Shown here piece by piece: positions 21,775 to 33,660 of a DNA stretch of 64,000 nt. The notes under the pieces were generated by a model. The model saw nothing but the letters and a program-made list of their open reading frames with translations. It was not told the origin of the DNA and did not search any database. Positions within the stretch are counted from its first letter, which is position 1, and each line of letters opens with the position of its first letter. This stretch comes from Rhea pennata (Eukaryota; Chordata; Aves; Rheiformes; Rheidae): the NCBI RefSeq assembly GCF_028389875.1, contig NW_026907676.1, positions 382,001-446,000 on the forward strand, written 5' to 3'. A program made the translations under genes and the position numbers.

Positions 21775-24420
21775 ACTCCTTCAGGCTAGAAGGGACCTCA
21801 GCAGGTCCCTAGCCCAATCACCTTGCTCACAGCAGGATCAGTTCTGAGGTTAGACCATATTGCTCTGGTCTGCATTCAGTCTGGTCTTGGAAACCTCCAA
21901 GGGAGGACACTGCACAGCCTGTCTGGCAATCAGTTCCAATGCTTCTCCACAGAGCAAGTGCCCCAGCTGCCAGACTATTTTGAAGGCCCTCAGCCAAATT
22001 TGCTCCCAGTTACCTCTTTCTTTTCCTGGGAAACCAAAAGTGGATGCAGTGTTCTAGATGTGGCCTAATGAATCCTAACTAGAAGGCAATCATCATTCAC
22101 CTCGACCTCCTGGCTGTGCTCCTGGTCATACAGCCCACAATGCTTTTGGCCTTCTTTGCTGCCAGGGAATGCTACTAGCTCCTGTTTTGCCTCTGTTCAC
22201 CAGAACCTTCAGGTCCTTTCTCACGGAGCTGCTCTCCAGGCACTTTGGCCCCAGTCTGTAACACTACCGGATGCTGGTTTATCACAGGTGCAAGACCTGG
22301 CATTTGGCCTCATTGAATTCCCTGAGGTGCCTGAATTCCCTGAGATGCCTGACAGCCCATTCCTCCTGCCTGTCCAGGTCCCTCTGAATGGCTGCCCTCA
22401 AGAATATGGCTGCCCCCCCACCACATCCCCAGTCTGAGATCACCTACAAGCATGACGATTGTTGCCTGCTTTGTGTCATTAATAAACAGGACAAGTTCCT
22501 GGAGAGACCCTGTGGTGCTCCTCCTCTCCATGGCCTCCAGGAAGAGTACTACCCATTCACCACTGCCTTCCGAGCCTGACCAACCAAGCAGCTTTTTACC
22601 CATCCAGTTGTCTGCTCTTTTAGACTGAAACATTCTGATGTGCATGCAAGAATACTGTGGGAGACAATGTCAAACACCTTGCTAAAGTTTTGGGAAAAGA
22701 CATTTATTCTTCTCTATCCACAAATACAGCTCTTTATTCATAGCAGATAGTCAGACTGGTGAGGTACAATTTCCTGTGGGTAAATGCATTCTAACGGTTC
22801 CCAGGCATCTTCTCCATCATATTCCCGGAAATGTGATCTGAGAGGATTCATTCCATGATTCACGCCTCACCAAAGTGAGGCTGAACTGCCTGCAGCTCCA
22901 CAGGTTGTTCCTGTGGCCGTTATTGAAGATGGCTGTAACGTTTCCCTTTCTCCAGACATTGAGACCTCACCCATCTCCACAATCTTCCAAAGATGATAGC
23001 CAGTGGCCTTGCAGTGACAGCAGTCAGCTCTCACAGTGTCCTTGTATGCAGCCCATCCAACCCCATTGACTTGTATAGTCTGAGTTCTCCCAAGTAAATC
23101 CCTCACTAACCTCATCCATTGTTGCCTGTTTTTCTCCTCTGCAGTCTTGACTCAAGGTATAACAGCCCAGGAGACGTTGCTTGTGGAAACAGGAGCTAAC
23201 AAGGGGCTGAGTTCTCAGACCTGTCTGCATCTGCTGCTACAAGATTCCCTGTCCCATTTAGCAGTGAGGCCACATTTTTCCTTTTTATTCTTTATTCTCA
23301 CTGAAGCAGTAGTAGCTCATCTTTATGCCCTTGGCATCCCCTGCAAGTGTCAGTCCTACAGGATTTTTTCTTCCCTAACATCATTCCTATTGGGCAATAT
23401 TTCTAAATTCTTCCATTACAGCTTCTCCCTCCTTTTGCTTCTGGTATGCTGCCTTAGTGGCCTCGGGAGCTGAAGAGCTGCATCTCATGGGTCCTACCAT
23501 CAGTCCCAGGTACTGGCCAGTGTCTGCTTCTCTGAAGTCCAGGGTCTGTACTCTGCTACTGTCCTTCCTCACCTCCCTGAAGATCTAGGAATGCACATTT
23601 TCATGGTCACAGTAGACAAGGCTGACACTTACTATCCCATTTCTGATCCATTCTTCACTGTTTCAAATTTCCAGATACAAGAAAGCATCACTCTTAGCAG
23701 CCCCTCTGGCAGCTGTATGAAAGAGTTGTCCTTGATGCCCTTCAGAAACCTCCTGGACGGCTTGCGCTCTGCTCTTTGCCCTTCCATTGAATGTCAGGAG
23801 GCTTAAAGTCCCCCCAGGAAGAACCAGGGTCTCTGATGGACAGACTTTATCACTTGGCTAACAGGAGATGTCATCCACCTCCTCACCCTGATTGGGTAGT
23901 CTGTAGCACCCATCATGATGTCACCCTCACAGTGTCGCTCACCCACAAGCTCTCACCCAAACCCTTCTCCATCCCATGCAAAAGCTCCACACATGTGAGC
24001 TTGCCCTTCACATAAAGGAAATCCCCCCTTCTCATCTTCCTTGACAGTCTCTCCTGAAGTGCTTGAACTCTGCAAGCACAGCCCTCCACTCCCGTGAGTG
24101 ATCTCACCACATCTTAGTCATTCCAATGATGTTTCAGGCCCGTGAGAGCTTGTGCATCTCCATATGCTCCTAACTGTGTCCCAAGATGCATGCATTTGTG
24201 CGTATTTGGGTTGCAGAGCCTCAGGTGTGGCACTGAGAAAAGATCGATCCTGGTAAAAACCTGTTTCCAAGAGCCAAGGGCACTGTGTGTGCAACGGTCC
24301 CACTTCAGAGCAGAGCCATGCTGGCATGGATAGCAGGTAGCAATGGAATGATTAAAGAAGGTTCCCACTAAAAGAAAAAAAAAAACTGCAGTGCCCAAGG
24401 CCAGGGAGAAACAGAGTCGA
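21775..24420 (-). mobile_element. CR1 LINE, long decayed copy, minus orientation
   Basis: Begins with a CR1-type 3' end (CTTCAGGCTAGAAGGGACCT) and runs through RT (GTGCAAGACCTGGCATTTGG, CTGTCCAGGTCCCTCTG, ACAATGTCAAACACCTTGC) to the endonuclease part at 24020-24250. Bases 23270-23360 are the reverse complement of 2310-2355 in the CR1 at 1800-3660. The stretch about 23460-23985 does not match and may be another insertion or very old sequence. Coding capacity is lost throughout. This copy occupies the arm position held by 41870-44230 on the other side of the palindrome. Confidence 0.75.
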
Positions 24421-27400
24421 GTTGTGTCTAAACATCAGGAGAGGGGTTTGATGCCTGAGCTGACTCTGCAGCAATATGAGGCCTGTGACAGAACGGAATC
24501 CATCTCCAGGCAGGACAAGGTGGCACTGAAGAAGTCCCTGGGCCTGGGCAGCCTGTGACCCAGCCATCCTGAGGTCATCTTTAGCCCAGTCCTGGTTCAA
24601 ACCCTCCAGGGGTGAGATGACGTTGAGGGGGAGGAAGGCAAGCAGGGTTTGAGAGTGCAGAGACTAGAGTGGAGACCTTGTTGTGATGTGCCTCCCATTT
24701 ATGCAGCATGCTTGGAGGCAGACGGGATGGACTTTCCCTAAAGGCAGTGGTGGGATTCATTGGTCTGGGCACAGGTAGAAAAGCCTTAGATAACCGGGGG
24801 TGTTTGCCCAGAAACCACTCTGAAAGGGATAGCTGTCCTGTAGGTCTGAGATGGTTGTGCTACAAACCCCAGGCATCTGACGTGGACCTGTCTGACTGTT
24901 TTATCTTATTAAATCAAGGGTCTGCACTGAATTACGTTAGCAGTTTGCACTGTGGGCATCTCCGTGTGTCTGTGTCGTAGTGGGTGGTGCTCTAACAGTA
25001 GTGGGAAATAGTGTCATTTCAGATGTCCAAGGAAATTCCCCACCTGCCCCCCCACCTCATGCTCTGGAAGGATGCAGGTCTCTGCCTTGCTCCATCAGAG
25101 CAAACAGACACTGGCACATGCCTTGGACCACCTTTGTCTCTGTAACTGTCACCAGGTGTTACCAGGTAACTGACTCCCACTCTCCACCTCCACTGATTAC
25201 AACAGCTTAGGCAAGGAGTTTGCACACAGACACTTATGTTGTGCACACTTCAGCTTCAGCAAGCAGAATCCCACCTCCTGTGTGTTGTAGAGTTCATGGG
25301 AGGGAGCTGAATCCCATTCCAGCCTGGGGGTTTCTACACTGCCATGAGATGCCTCAGCTGACTCTTCTGAATCAACACCTGAACCATGGGTAAATGAACT
25401 CCCTTCCTGACCCCATCAAGGAGTCCTGCCTAGTTAAGAGATAGGAATAGGGGCTTCCAGTGTGGGACATTTCCACCTCTTGTAGGTTACCATCCTCTGA
25501 TGAGACAATTTGCAATGCTGGAATCAGCTTTTCCTCAGTGCTTAGAGAGGAAGTATTGGTGATTATTTTGTCTCTTTCAGAGAACATTTCCCAGGAGGAG
25601 GGAGCCCAAGGGACAGGGAAATTCATGCCTACAGCTGGGCCCCTGCTCCTTAGCAGGGCCAGGCTCCTGAGACTGAGGGAGCTCATGGCAACCTGACAGC
25701 ACTGCCCAGAGAGAGCTCTGTCCAGGAGCAGCTGCTCTGCTAAGAGCAGCAAGGCTCCAGGCACTGCCTGCTGCTGCTGCTATGAGATGAGACGAGGCAG
25801 AGAGAAGTGAAAAGCAGCTTTGAGTGGGAGGACAGAGGAGAGCTCCTTGTGGGAGAAATCTTCCCAGCCCCTGATACGGTAGGTCTCTGCCTGCAGGGTA
25901 ATGCTAAGGAGGTTCCTGGAGGGGTCTCCTGAACCCAGCCCAAATCAGGCTATCTTGGCTGACAGACTTTTTAAGGATCACCCTTGTGGTTCCTTCAGGG
26001 CATAAGAAGTCATATAAGATGCTTCAGAGCATGGATTCAGCTACACACAGTCAGAGGGACAGGGAATGCTGCTCCCTTCTTCCAGGGATGGATGCAGGGG
26101 TGTGAAGCTGGGGGTGTGCACACAGGTCTGCCCAGGTTTGTGATTCAGAGCAGTGTCTTTGAGCCCCTGGGTGCTGTGTGCCTGGGAATCTCCTGCCTGC
26201 AAGAGCTAGCGCTCAGCCTGCCTGAAGAGCTCACTGTGCTACTTTGGGACAAAGCTCTAGATGAGAGGAGTGATCCAAAGTGGGTCAGATTTGTTCTTCT
26301 GTTGAGAGGTGACGCATGGGTCAAGGCTGCTCACAGCTCTAGCTCAGGCACTGGACATGTCCAAGGGATCTTCTCAAGAGGCAGAGCAGGAGAAGGGCTA
26401 CTTGAAAGGGAAGGAGCTTTTCTTCTGGTCTCTGTGCTTCCAATTTTCTCCCTAATTCTGTCAGGGAGAAAAAAAAAATGAAAGTGTTTTCTGTTTTGCC
26501 AAGGAACTGGGACTCCACAGCCTTCACTCCGAGAGATTGATAGGTCTATGAGAAATCTCTCCAAGCCGCTTAGTCCTCACCTTAGCCTCCAGACATCATC
26601 AACATCACATTTTTGACCTCCCCAGGGTTTATGTGACCTGTTCCTTAGGACCTGCATACAGAGAGATGCCCCTGGAAAGTGCCCTGATCCAGGAGATTTC
26701 TGTAGGGCAGAGCTGAGCACCCAGAGGGTGGGTTGAGGTCTGTTAGAATTGTCTGGGAAAAGACCGTAAGACAGAGAGAGAGCTCCCAGGCACCTTCCTC
26801 TGAGCACCTTCCTCCCCTGTGTCTCCTCTCTCACCCTGCAAAGCCTCTGTCCTGACAGCCATGGGGTCCAGGCCATGAGCCTCCTCCCCTGCAGCCAGAC
26901 CTCCAGCAGAGGAGAAGGGCATATCTCCTACCTCAGGCCTGTTTCATGCTGCCCAGCAAAGGGGCTGAGAAAAACTGCCCTGCAATGACACCATCTGCCG
27001 GGCTGCATGCCCAGCTGGGTAAGGTGAAGGCTTTCCCAAGTCTGGCCCCTCTATCTCTCTCTCCTTGCCTCCCTTGGCAGCAGGATCACACTGTTAATCC
27101 TTGTTTCCCCTCCATGCTTCTCCTGTTCTTGTCCTTGGCTTCTCTGGGGTTGGATGTTGACATGTGGAGCCCCAGGAAATGCAGTCCATGGGGTTGGGAA
27201 ATGAGCTGACTCTCCCTTAAGGAGAGTTTCCCTGTGGTGTCCTGCCGGGCTGCGAGCTGCCCTCTAGAAAGGCTCTGCTGTCTCAGAACACCTCTGTGAT
27301 ATCTGAGATACCCATGAATAAGCTGCAGAGGTGCTTGGCTAGAAGGGGAGTGTGGAGACCTCCCTCTGGTGCCTGCAGAAAGGGAGGGAATTTTGGAGAT

Positions 27401-27952
27401 CTGCACTTGGACACTGGATCCATCTGCTCTCAGCAGGGGCTGGTTTCTTTTTAGAGTAACATCATCCTCCAGCTCAAAGAGGTGTTAGCACAGGAGAGCT
27501 GGGAATGAGACTAACAGGCAGGTGAGATGTTCCCACTCCAAGTGACAGTGGATGTTTTCCTCTCAGGACTCAGAGTAGAAATGCCGAGGATTTCTGCTCT
27601 AAAGAGCACTCCCAGGGGTGACAGGGGCATCTCAAAGAAAATAATATGAAAAAGATCCTCAAAACACATTTCTGCAATTCTTATTGTTTAGAATTGGGAG
27701 TGAAGATGCTGCAAAACCCTTCCACAAGAGGAATGGATTTCACTTAACAGAAATTGTTAATGTCAGAGTGAGTCACCAGAATTCTCACATACCCCCTGCA
27801 GGTACAGTAGGACAGACACTTGGGACCATGGGCAGAGGTCTTTGCTCTTCATGACGCACTCAGCCAGCATAAATGAGAGCTGGAGGAAGGGAACTGCACA
27901 AAGGGCATCCCAATAAAGAGAGAAGCAATATGGGATTGTTAAGAAGAAAATT

Positions 27953-27975
27953 ATTTATTTATTTATTTATTTATT
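27953..27975 (+). repeat. (TTTA)n microsatellite in the OR-2 intron
   Basis: About six TTTA units directly upstream of the conserved acceptor block. OR-4 has an AT-rich tract in the same place but no regular repeat. Confidence 0.85.
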
Positions 27976-27993
27976 GTTCTATAAAAGTCTCTC

Positions 27994-28026
27994 CTAACTT
28001 CTTAATGTCTTTTCTCCTTTCAACAG
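27994..28026 (+). other. Splice acceptor and branch point upstream of OR-2
   Basis: CTAAC at 27994-27998, then the tract TCTTTTCTCCTTTCAACAG ending at 28026, with 29 nt from branch A to the final G. A 22-nt untranslated stretch follows before the ATG. The pattern is shared with the other three ORs. Confidence 0.7.
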
Positions 28027-28048
28027 CCCTTGTGATTAATGTGAACAA

Positions 28049-28984
28049 ATGTCCAACAGCAGCTCCCTCAGTGAGTTCCTCCTCCTGGCATTTGCAGACA
28101 CACAGGACCTGCAGCTCTTGCACTTCTCGCTCTTCCTGGGCATCTACCTGGCTGCCCTCCTGGGCAACAGCCTCATCATCACAGCTGTAGCCTGTGACCA
28201 CTGCCTCCACACCCCCATGTACTTCTTCCTCCTCAACCTCTCCCTCCTCGACCTTGGCACCATCTCCACCACTGTCCCCAAATCCATGGCCAATTCCCTG
28301 TGGGACACCAGGGCCATTTCCTACACAGGATGTGTTGCACAAATGTTTCTATTTCTCTTCTTGTTAGGAGGAGAGTATTGTCTTCTCACAGTCATGGCTT
28401 ATGAGCGCTACGTTGCCATCTGCACACCTCTACACTATAGCACACTCATGGACAGCAGAGCCTGTGTCAAAATGGCAGCAGCTGCCTGGGCCAGTGGTTT
28501 TCTCCATGCTCTCCTGCACACTGCCAACACATTTTCCATACCCCTCTGCCAAGGCCACACAGTGGACCAGTTCTTCTGTGAGATTCCCCACATCCTCAAG
28601 CTCTCCTGCTCTGACTCCTACCTCAGGGAAGTTGGGCTTCTTATGGTTAGTGCTTTTTTATTCTTTGGGTGTTTCATTTTCATTGTGGTGTCCTATGTGC
28701 AGATCTTCACTGTTGTGCTGAAGATCCCCTCTGAGCAGGGCCTGCACAAAGCCTTTTCCATGTGCCTCCCACACCTGGCCGTGGTCTCCCTATTTGTCAG
28801 CACAGCATTTTTTGCCTACCTGAAGCCCCCCTCCCTCTCCTCCCCAGCTCTGGATCTGGTGGTGGCTGTCCTGTACTCAGTGGTTCCTCCAGCAGTGAAC
28901 CCCCTCATCTACAGCATGAGGAACAAGGAGCTCAAGGATGCCCTGAGGAAACTGATCCAGTGGGTCCAATGTCAGCACCAATAA
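28049..28984 (+). CDS. OR-2: intact family-14-like olfactory receptor, 311 aa
   Basis: Rhodopsin-type odorant GPCR of the ciliary membrane of olfactory neurons, expected to signal through Golf and adenylyl cyclase. The 311 residues, a normal length for the family, run unbroken from ATG at 28049. Visible marks: an N-glycosylation site at N3, GN in TM1 (39-40), LHTPMYFF (53-60), Cys95 before TM3 and Cys177 in the second extracellular loop for the canonical disulfide, MAYERY (116-121, an ERY form of DRY), KAFSMCLPHL (234-243) at TM6, and NPLIYSMRNKE (284-294) leading into helix 8. The start is supported by the same MSN opening in OR-3 and OR-4 and by a splice acceptor ending at 28026. A (TTTA)n run lies at about 27953-27975. 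An AATAAA about 850 bp downstream (29833) could serve the 3' end. About 17 residues differ from OR-3. Family-14-like membership is from recognition, not a search. Confidence 0.96.
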   Translation: MSNSSSLSEFLLLAFADTQDLQLLHFSLFLGIYLAALLGNSLIITAVACDHCLHTPMYFFLLNLSLLDLGTISTTVPKSMANSLWDTRAISYTGCVAQMFLFLFLLGGEYCLLTVMAYERYVAICTPLHYSTLMDSRACVKMAAAAWASGFLHALLHTANTFSIPLCQGHTVDQFFCEIPHILKLSCSDSYLREVGLLMVSAFLFFGCFIFIVVSYVQIFTVVLKIPSEQGLHKAFSMCLPHLAVVSLFVSTAFFAYLKPPSLSSPALDLVVAVLYSVVPPAVNPLIYSMRNKELKDALRKLIQWVQCQHQ

Positions 28985-31880
28985 CCATCCCATGTGCATC
29001 CACTCAATGGTCACATGGCATTTGGCATCAAGTATCTGTGCGATTCATTTTTTTCCTTACTTTTTGCTGGTACTTTCTTGTGAAAAGAAAGAAAAATGTT
29101 TTGATTTATGCCACTTCTCTCTCACTGGAATATGACTCACAGAGTACATTGAAGTAGTGAGCTAGGCTTCCCCCTTCATCATCAGAGATGGGAGAATTTT
29201 GGAGCCTGCTAGTGTGAGCTCCCTCGGATGCCCCCCAGTGCAGTGAGGAGATTTTTCCTTTGCAGTGTCTCTTTCAGCACTGACACCAAGGGAGCCTTGG
29301 GGACAGAGTCAGGCTCAGGTGAGTACAGACAAGGTGAGGTCCTGAGTCCCCTGCCCTTTTGGAGAGCTCAGCTCCCCTGGCCGCTGTCAGGGTGTGATCT
29401 CACACCCACCTCCTGTGAGGGAGGATCCAGCAGATGGCTGGTCCCTTCCCTGTATAGAGCTCCAGCACTCACAGCAGAGCAGGAGTGGAGAGGAGGAGAG
29501 TTTAGATGCAGCCTGTTGGAACAGACCTTCTGCTCCTCGGGACCATCTCTACACTGCTGCAGCAGGCATTTCCTTGCTGTGGTCTTCACTTGAGGCCTGC
29601 ACATATCCTGGACCTGCATCCACCATCAGCAGCAGCACCTTCTCTTTTCTGGCCTGCTCTCCTCATTTCTAGACTGCCCTGCTGTGCTCTCATGTATGCA
29701 TATGGCCTAAGTGCTCTTTGTAACATGGTGCTTCCTTGTGCATTTCTGTGAGCTCAGGCAGGACCAGGCACTGGACACCCTTATGCCAGACTTGGCCTCC
29801 ACAATAACATTTCCATATTAAAACATTTCCATAATAAAAGTGGATCTCCTCTTTGACCTGTTCAAATCCTGCCTTTCTTCAGAAGTTTGAGTCAAAAATA
29901 AGCCCAAGGGATTGCACAACAAAAGGGCCTGCTCTTCTGCTTGTCAGCTCTATAGCCTCCAGCGGATGTGCTCAGATTCCCTGGCTGATCTGCTACAGAC
30001 TGCAGGTTGGGTTCAGGGTTCACCTCTCAGTGACCATTGGAGATGGGGGATGGACTCTGAATTGCCTGCCCAGGGCTGTCCCACAGGTGGCAGTTCTGAT
30101 GCGAGATGGCCATCCTTCTAGAGGGGAGTCTGAGCCCCAGGAGAGCTCAGGGGATCTCCAGGGAGAGTGTTTTCTTGGGGGTGGACAGTGAGTGGAGCCT
30201 CACAAAACGAGGGATGGTCCACAGTGGAGTGACCAGAAAGTAAGGCACTAAATCCAGATATGCATGGGGAAATGAGGACTCTGCAATGCCCGGAGAGACA
30301 GGGAGGACCAAGGAGGCCCCGGGAACAGTCACTGGAGAGCGATTCCTGCACCCTCAGTGAAACACCACAGGCTAGAGCTAGTGCCCATCCAAACACATCT
30401 CCTGACACTGCAGATGCCCTGGGTTCACTCTGAGCACAATCCATGAGCACAGACACACGCCAGTAATCGGCAGTGGTGATCCCTGTCTGGCCAAATCTGC
30501 TTCCTGACCTGACCAGCATGACCAGAACTGAGGCAGGAGTCACTATGTGGCCCCAAGGCCCCACAGCCTGCTTGCACTGCAGAGCAGCACTGCCAGCTTG
30601 GGTCTTGTCAGGAGCACAGAGCAGGGATGTGGGAATGGCCAGGCCAGCATGGACATGCTGACCTGGGGAAAGGCTCTCCGGAGAGCAGGGATGTCATAGG
30701 AGAAGATCAAGGCAGCACTCAGAAATAGGAAATGAGAACAAGAACCAGGTTTCTCTGTGCACCTGCACAGGACAGGTGGCTGTGTCCCCCGGGCAGCAGG
30801 AGCTGCCCGAGGGGCTGCAGGGCCAGCACTCTCATGCTGTGCTTGGTGGCAAGGTGGGGGGCATGGAGGGGCTGCAGGCAGACAGGAAGGAGGATCCGCT
30901 GGGCACCAGAACAGGGGAGACAGAGAGAGACCAGGCCTCACTGCAGGACCTCATCCTCCTTGGTGTGGAGCTGCTGTGATATGCCTGAGATATGCTGTGG
31001 ACATGGCTGTACCTGGCCCTGCTCCTCTCACCTCTTGATCTGACACTGTCTTCCTCCTGCTGACCTAACTCCTCATCTGTACCTCGGAACTGTCCCCTGA
31101 CTACAGTCAGGAAAGCCTTGGCCAGAAAAGCTGTGACCCAAGCTTGATCCCACTCTGGCATGGCTGGCAGAACAAGGAGAGCACCCAGGGCAGAGCAGAA
31201 TGAGCTCGACTGGGAGATGGTCATGGGGAAGATCCAAAGGTCCCTGGCTCAGCCCTGGGCGTGGGAAACTCCCTCATGCACCCTGAGAGGCTTTGGTTGC
31301 CTCTTTCACCCTCCCTGTGCTCCTCTCCCATCAGCGAAGGCCGAGTCCAGCATCACCTGGGGACTCTCTTCCCTATGGGGAGGAAAGAGAGGGCCTTCAG
31401 CAGCCCCGCGCTGTCCTTTCCACCCCTGGCCTTTGCATTTGTACATGCCTGGGTCTGCCCACTTGCCTTCACCACAGTCACAGCTGCCCTGTAGCCCAAG
31501 AAAATCCTGGCACTCCTGCCCTCCAGCTGGCACCCACCCCACACCTGAAGCCTGGCCAGCCACAAACGCATCTCCCGTCCAGTGCCCCAGCCGTGCAGCC
31601 AAGGGCAGGAGTCTTCACCCCAGTTTCCCTGCTCCTCCTCTGCTCTTGGCACTGCTGCTGCTGTGCCCATGTGAAACTCTTCTGCCACCAGAATGCCCCA
31701 GGGCCTGAGGCAGCTCAATCTCCCTCCAGGACTGCACTGGAGACAATCAGGAGCAAGCTGAGGTGGGACTGGCACCACCAGGGTGGGACAGGAGACAGCA
31801 GCTCCCCTCCCTCATACTGGAGCTGAGGCTGGGGCTGGGCACAGCATTTCCCTGGGGAGCTCCTGTAGAAACCACTGCAA
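28985..31880. repeat. 3' flank of OR-2, direct copy of 62.33-64.0 kb
   Basis: Bases 29215-29340 match 62335-62460 (TTTGCAGTGTCTCTTT, GACACCAAGGGAG, AGTCAGGCTCAG). Bases 30600-30690 match 62510-62590, and 31140-31480 match 63630-63940 (GGGGACTCTCTTCCC, GAGGGCCTTC). AATAAA occurs at 29833. A 182-codon open frame from 31160 resembles one at 63476-63811 only because the DNA is duplicated, and it shows no known domain. Confidence 0.65.
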
Positions 31881-31884
31881 CCTC

Positions 31885-32329
31885 TGTATTACTTTTAGTT
31901 GTGTTAAGCGGATGTTCTCCAAGGCTCTTCAACAAGTTTGGGTTGCTCAAAAGAAAAACGGGGGAATTGTAGAGAATTGGCTGGACGAGCATGGATATCA
32001 GGCCGTGCAAATGAGCAACCCTGACTTGCTGATATGGAGTAACCTTGGAGACACCTTGAAGGACAAGTAATGAGGGAGTAAGAATGAATGCTATGTAAAA
32101 CCAGGATGAAGGGGTTGGCGAGACGGGACAGTGAATATGTGGATAGCCAATAGCACAGAGCTTTGTGGCGTGAACTATAGTAGTAAGCCAATTAGATATA
32201 GCCAGCAGGATGCTTGAGTGTGTGAACAGCATACGATGGTATATAAGCAGGTTAAGTTGCTGAAATAAATGGATCATATTGCTAGCTCATATTGAGTAGT
32301 CTTATGATTCCGCAAGCCCGCCTCCGACA
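31885..32329 (+). mobile_element. Endogenous retrovirus fossil: env 3' remnant, polypurine tract and LTR
   Basis: The LTR spans about 31968-32329 (362 bp). It begins TGTAGAG and ends CGACA, with a TATATAA box at 32240-32246 and AATAAA at 32264-32269. Just before it lies a purine-rich AAAAGAAAAACGGGGGAA tract (polypurine tract) and about 80 bp resembling the 3' end of an env gene. Parts seen: env end, PPT, and one LTR with U3, a short R and U5. Class is uncertain: an avian alpha/gamma-like ERV is possible. It is broken and looks old; only a fragment remains. Confidence 0.65.
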
Positions 32330-32640
32330 GGGAAGCAGCTGCCTGGCCGCTGGCAGAGCAGCAGCTCACCAGACCAAATACAGCCAATTTGCAAGGGGCC
32401 ACCACTACTCATGATTGTAAAGTATCAGAGCTGCAGGATGTGCAGGGGTTCTGCAGGCAGCAGCCCCATGAAGGGTTGATAGAGTGGCTGTTAAAACTGT
32501 GGGATGATGGGGCAAAGGCAGCTTATTCTGCTAGAGAGGAGCTCGGTAGGATGGGGTCTCCGCCCCAGGGTCCTACCCTCTGCAACACCCTCCACATCCT
32601 GCAACTGCAAAACCGAGGTAGTCTCTTTCTCTCAGTGTCC
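32330..32640 (+). mobile_element. Endogenous retrovirus fossil: possible gag remnant
   Basis: Directly right of the LTR, a short stretch contains text of the kind EWLLKLWDDGA, which resembles a motif I associate with gag genes of avian ERVs. The fragment is broken and short. Right of about 32640 nothing retroviral was recognised, and 32640-32930 holds no gene. Assignment rests on one motif. Confidence 0.4.
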
Positions 32641-32929
32641 AAAAAGTTCCAGAGAGGCCAACTAAATCCCTGCTTGCTAAGGGACTTGCTAAGTTCCCTG
32701 CTAAGGAACTTAGTGATGAGCCCATTCAGTGGACTCCATGCTGGACCCATGACAGTGGGCACCTGGCACAAGTCCCCTGCCCAGCACAGCCTGGGAGGCG
32801 GCTCAGGCCTCTCTGGAGAGCCCCAGCCCTGCAGGGAACAGCCCTTCTGGCCTGTTGTCTTCAGAGCCAGAAGCATCCTCCCAAGCCATTCCACAGCCCT
32901 GTTGCTGCTGCTCAGCTGCTCAGGCTAAA

Positions 32930-33660
32930 GTTACCTCACAGCTGCTCTGCTGATGCTGTTCCTGCTGCTGGCCTATCCGGTACTCGGGCAGCAGTGACCT
33001 CACGGTCTGCACTGAGGCCATGAACCTGCTTCTGGCCTGTCAGCAGCAGAGGCAGAGGGGACTTTACATGAAACCAACAGCAACCAAGGGCCTCCTGTTG
33101 GCGCATCAGCTGCAGAGCAGGAAGTGACCTCACAATCAGCATCAGAGCCATGTCCCCGCTTTTGGCCTATCAGGTACTCAGGCAGCACTGACCTCACAAT
33201 GACCATACAAGCCATGTGCCTGTAGTTCTGGCCTATCACCACCAGAGACTGAGGTGACATCACTAGAAGATACAGGAGCTTCCTGCTGGCCTATCAGGTA
33301 CTGAGGCAGAAGTGACCTCACAATCAGAATGGAAGCCATGTGCCCACTGCTGGCCTATCAGCACTCAGGCAGAAGTGACCTCACAAGCACAAACTTCAGT
33401 CTTCTCTCTGCTTCTGGTGTATCAAGTGCTGATGGGAAAACGATCTCAAAATCAGTGTCAAAGCCATAAGCCTGTTCCTGGCCTCTGAGTAGCAAATACA
33501 GAGGAAACAGAAAGATTTTCCATGAACCAAGAGTCTGCTGTAGCCCACCAGCTTCAGAGAGAAGTGACCTCACAACATGGATCTGAGCCATGTGCCTGCT
33601 GCTGGCCTATCAGGTGCTTGGGTGGTGGTGACCTCACAAGTACAAACTCCAGCCATGTCC
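32930..33660 (+). repeat. 65-bp minisatellite array A
   Basis: Around eleven units of about 59-65 bp. The core TGACCTCAC (one variant TGACATCAC) starts at 32994, 33124, 33189, 33254, 33313, 33375, 33564 and 33629; the wider gaps are multiples of the unit with decayed copies. Other shared unit words are GGCCTATCAGGTACT and GCCATGTGCCTG. The array lies in the spacer of the central palindrome and has an inverted partner at 53340-54450. No coding role is seen. Confidence 0.88.

Larger units (their letters stand above)
24420..28048 (+). repeat. C block copy 2: upstream region of OR-2
   Basis: Same landmark order as the other C blocks, read towards the OR start: GTGATGTGCCTCCCATTTATG (24684), GAAATTCCCCACCTGCC (25030), TCCCAGGAGGAGGGAGCCCA (25588), GGTAGGTCTCTGCCTGCAGGG (25880), and a poly-A run at 26469. 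It ends with a (TTTA)n run before the splice acceptor. No extra coding sequence recognised. Confidence 0.75.

Noticed and set aside
26469-26478. Poly-A run as the tail of a processed pseudogene or SINE
   Set aside because: It is about ten A with no coding or SINE-like body before it, and lies inside conserved C block sequence.
31160-31708. Open frame with an apparent homologue at 63476-63811
   Set aside because: The resemblance is explained by duplicated DNA. The frames diverge by shifts and no protein family is recognised.
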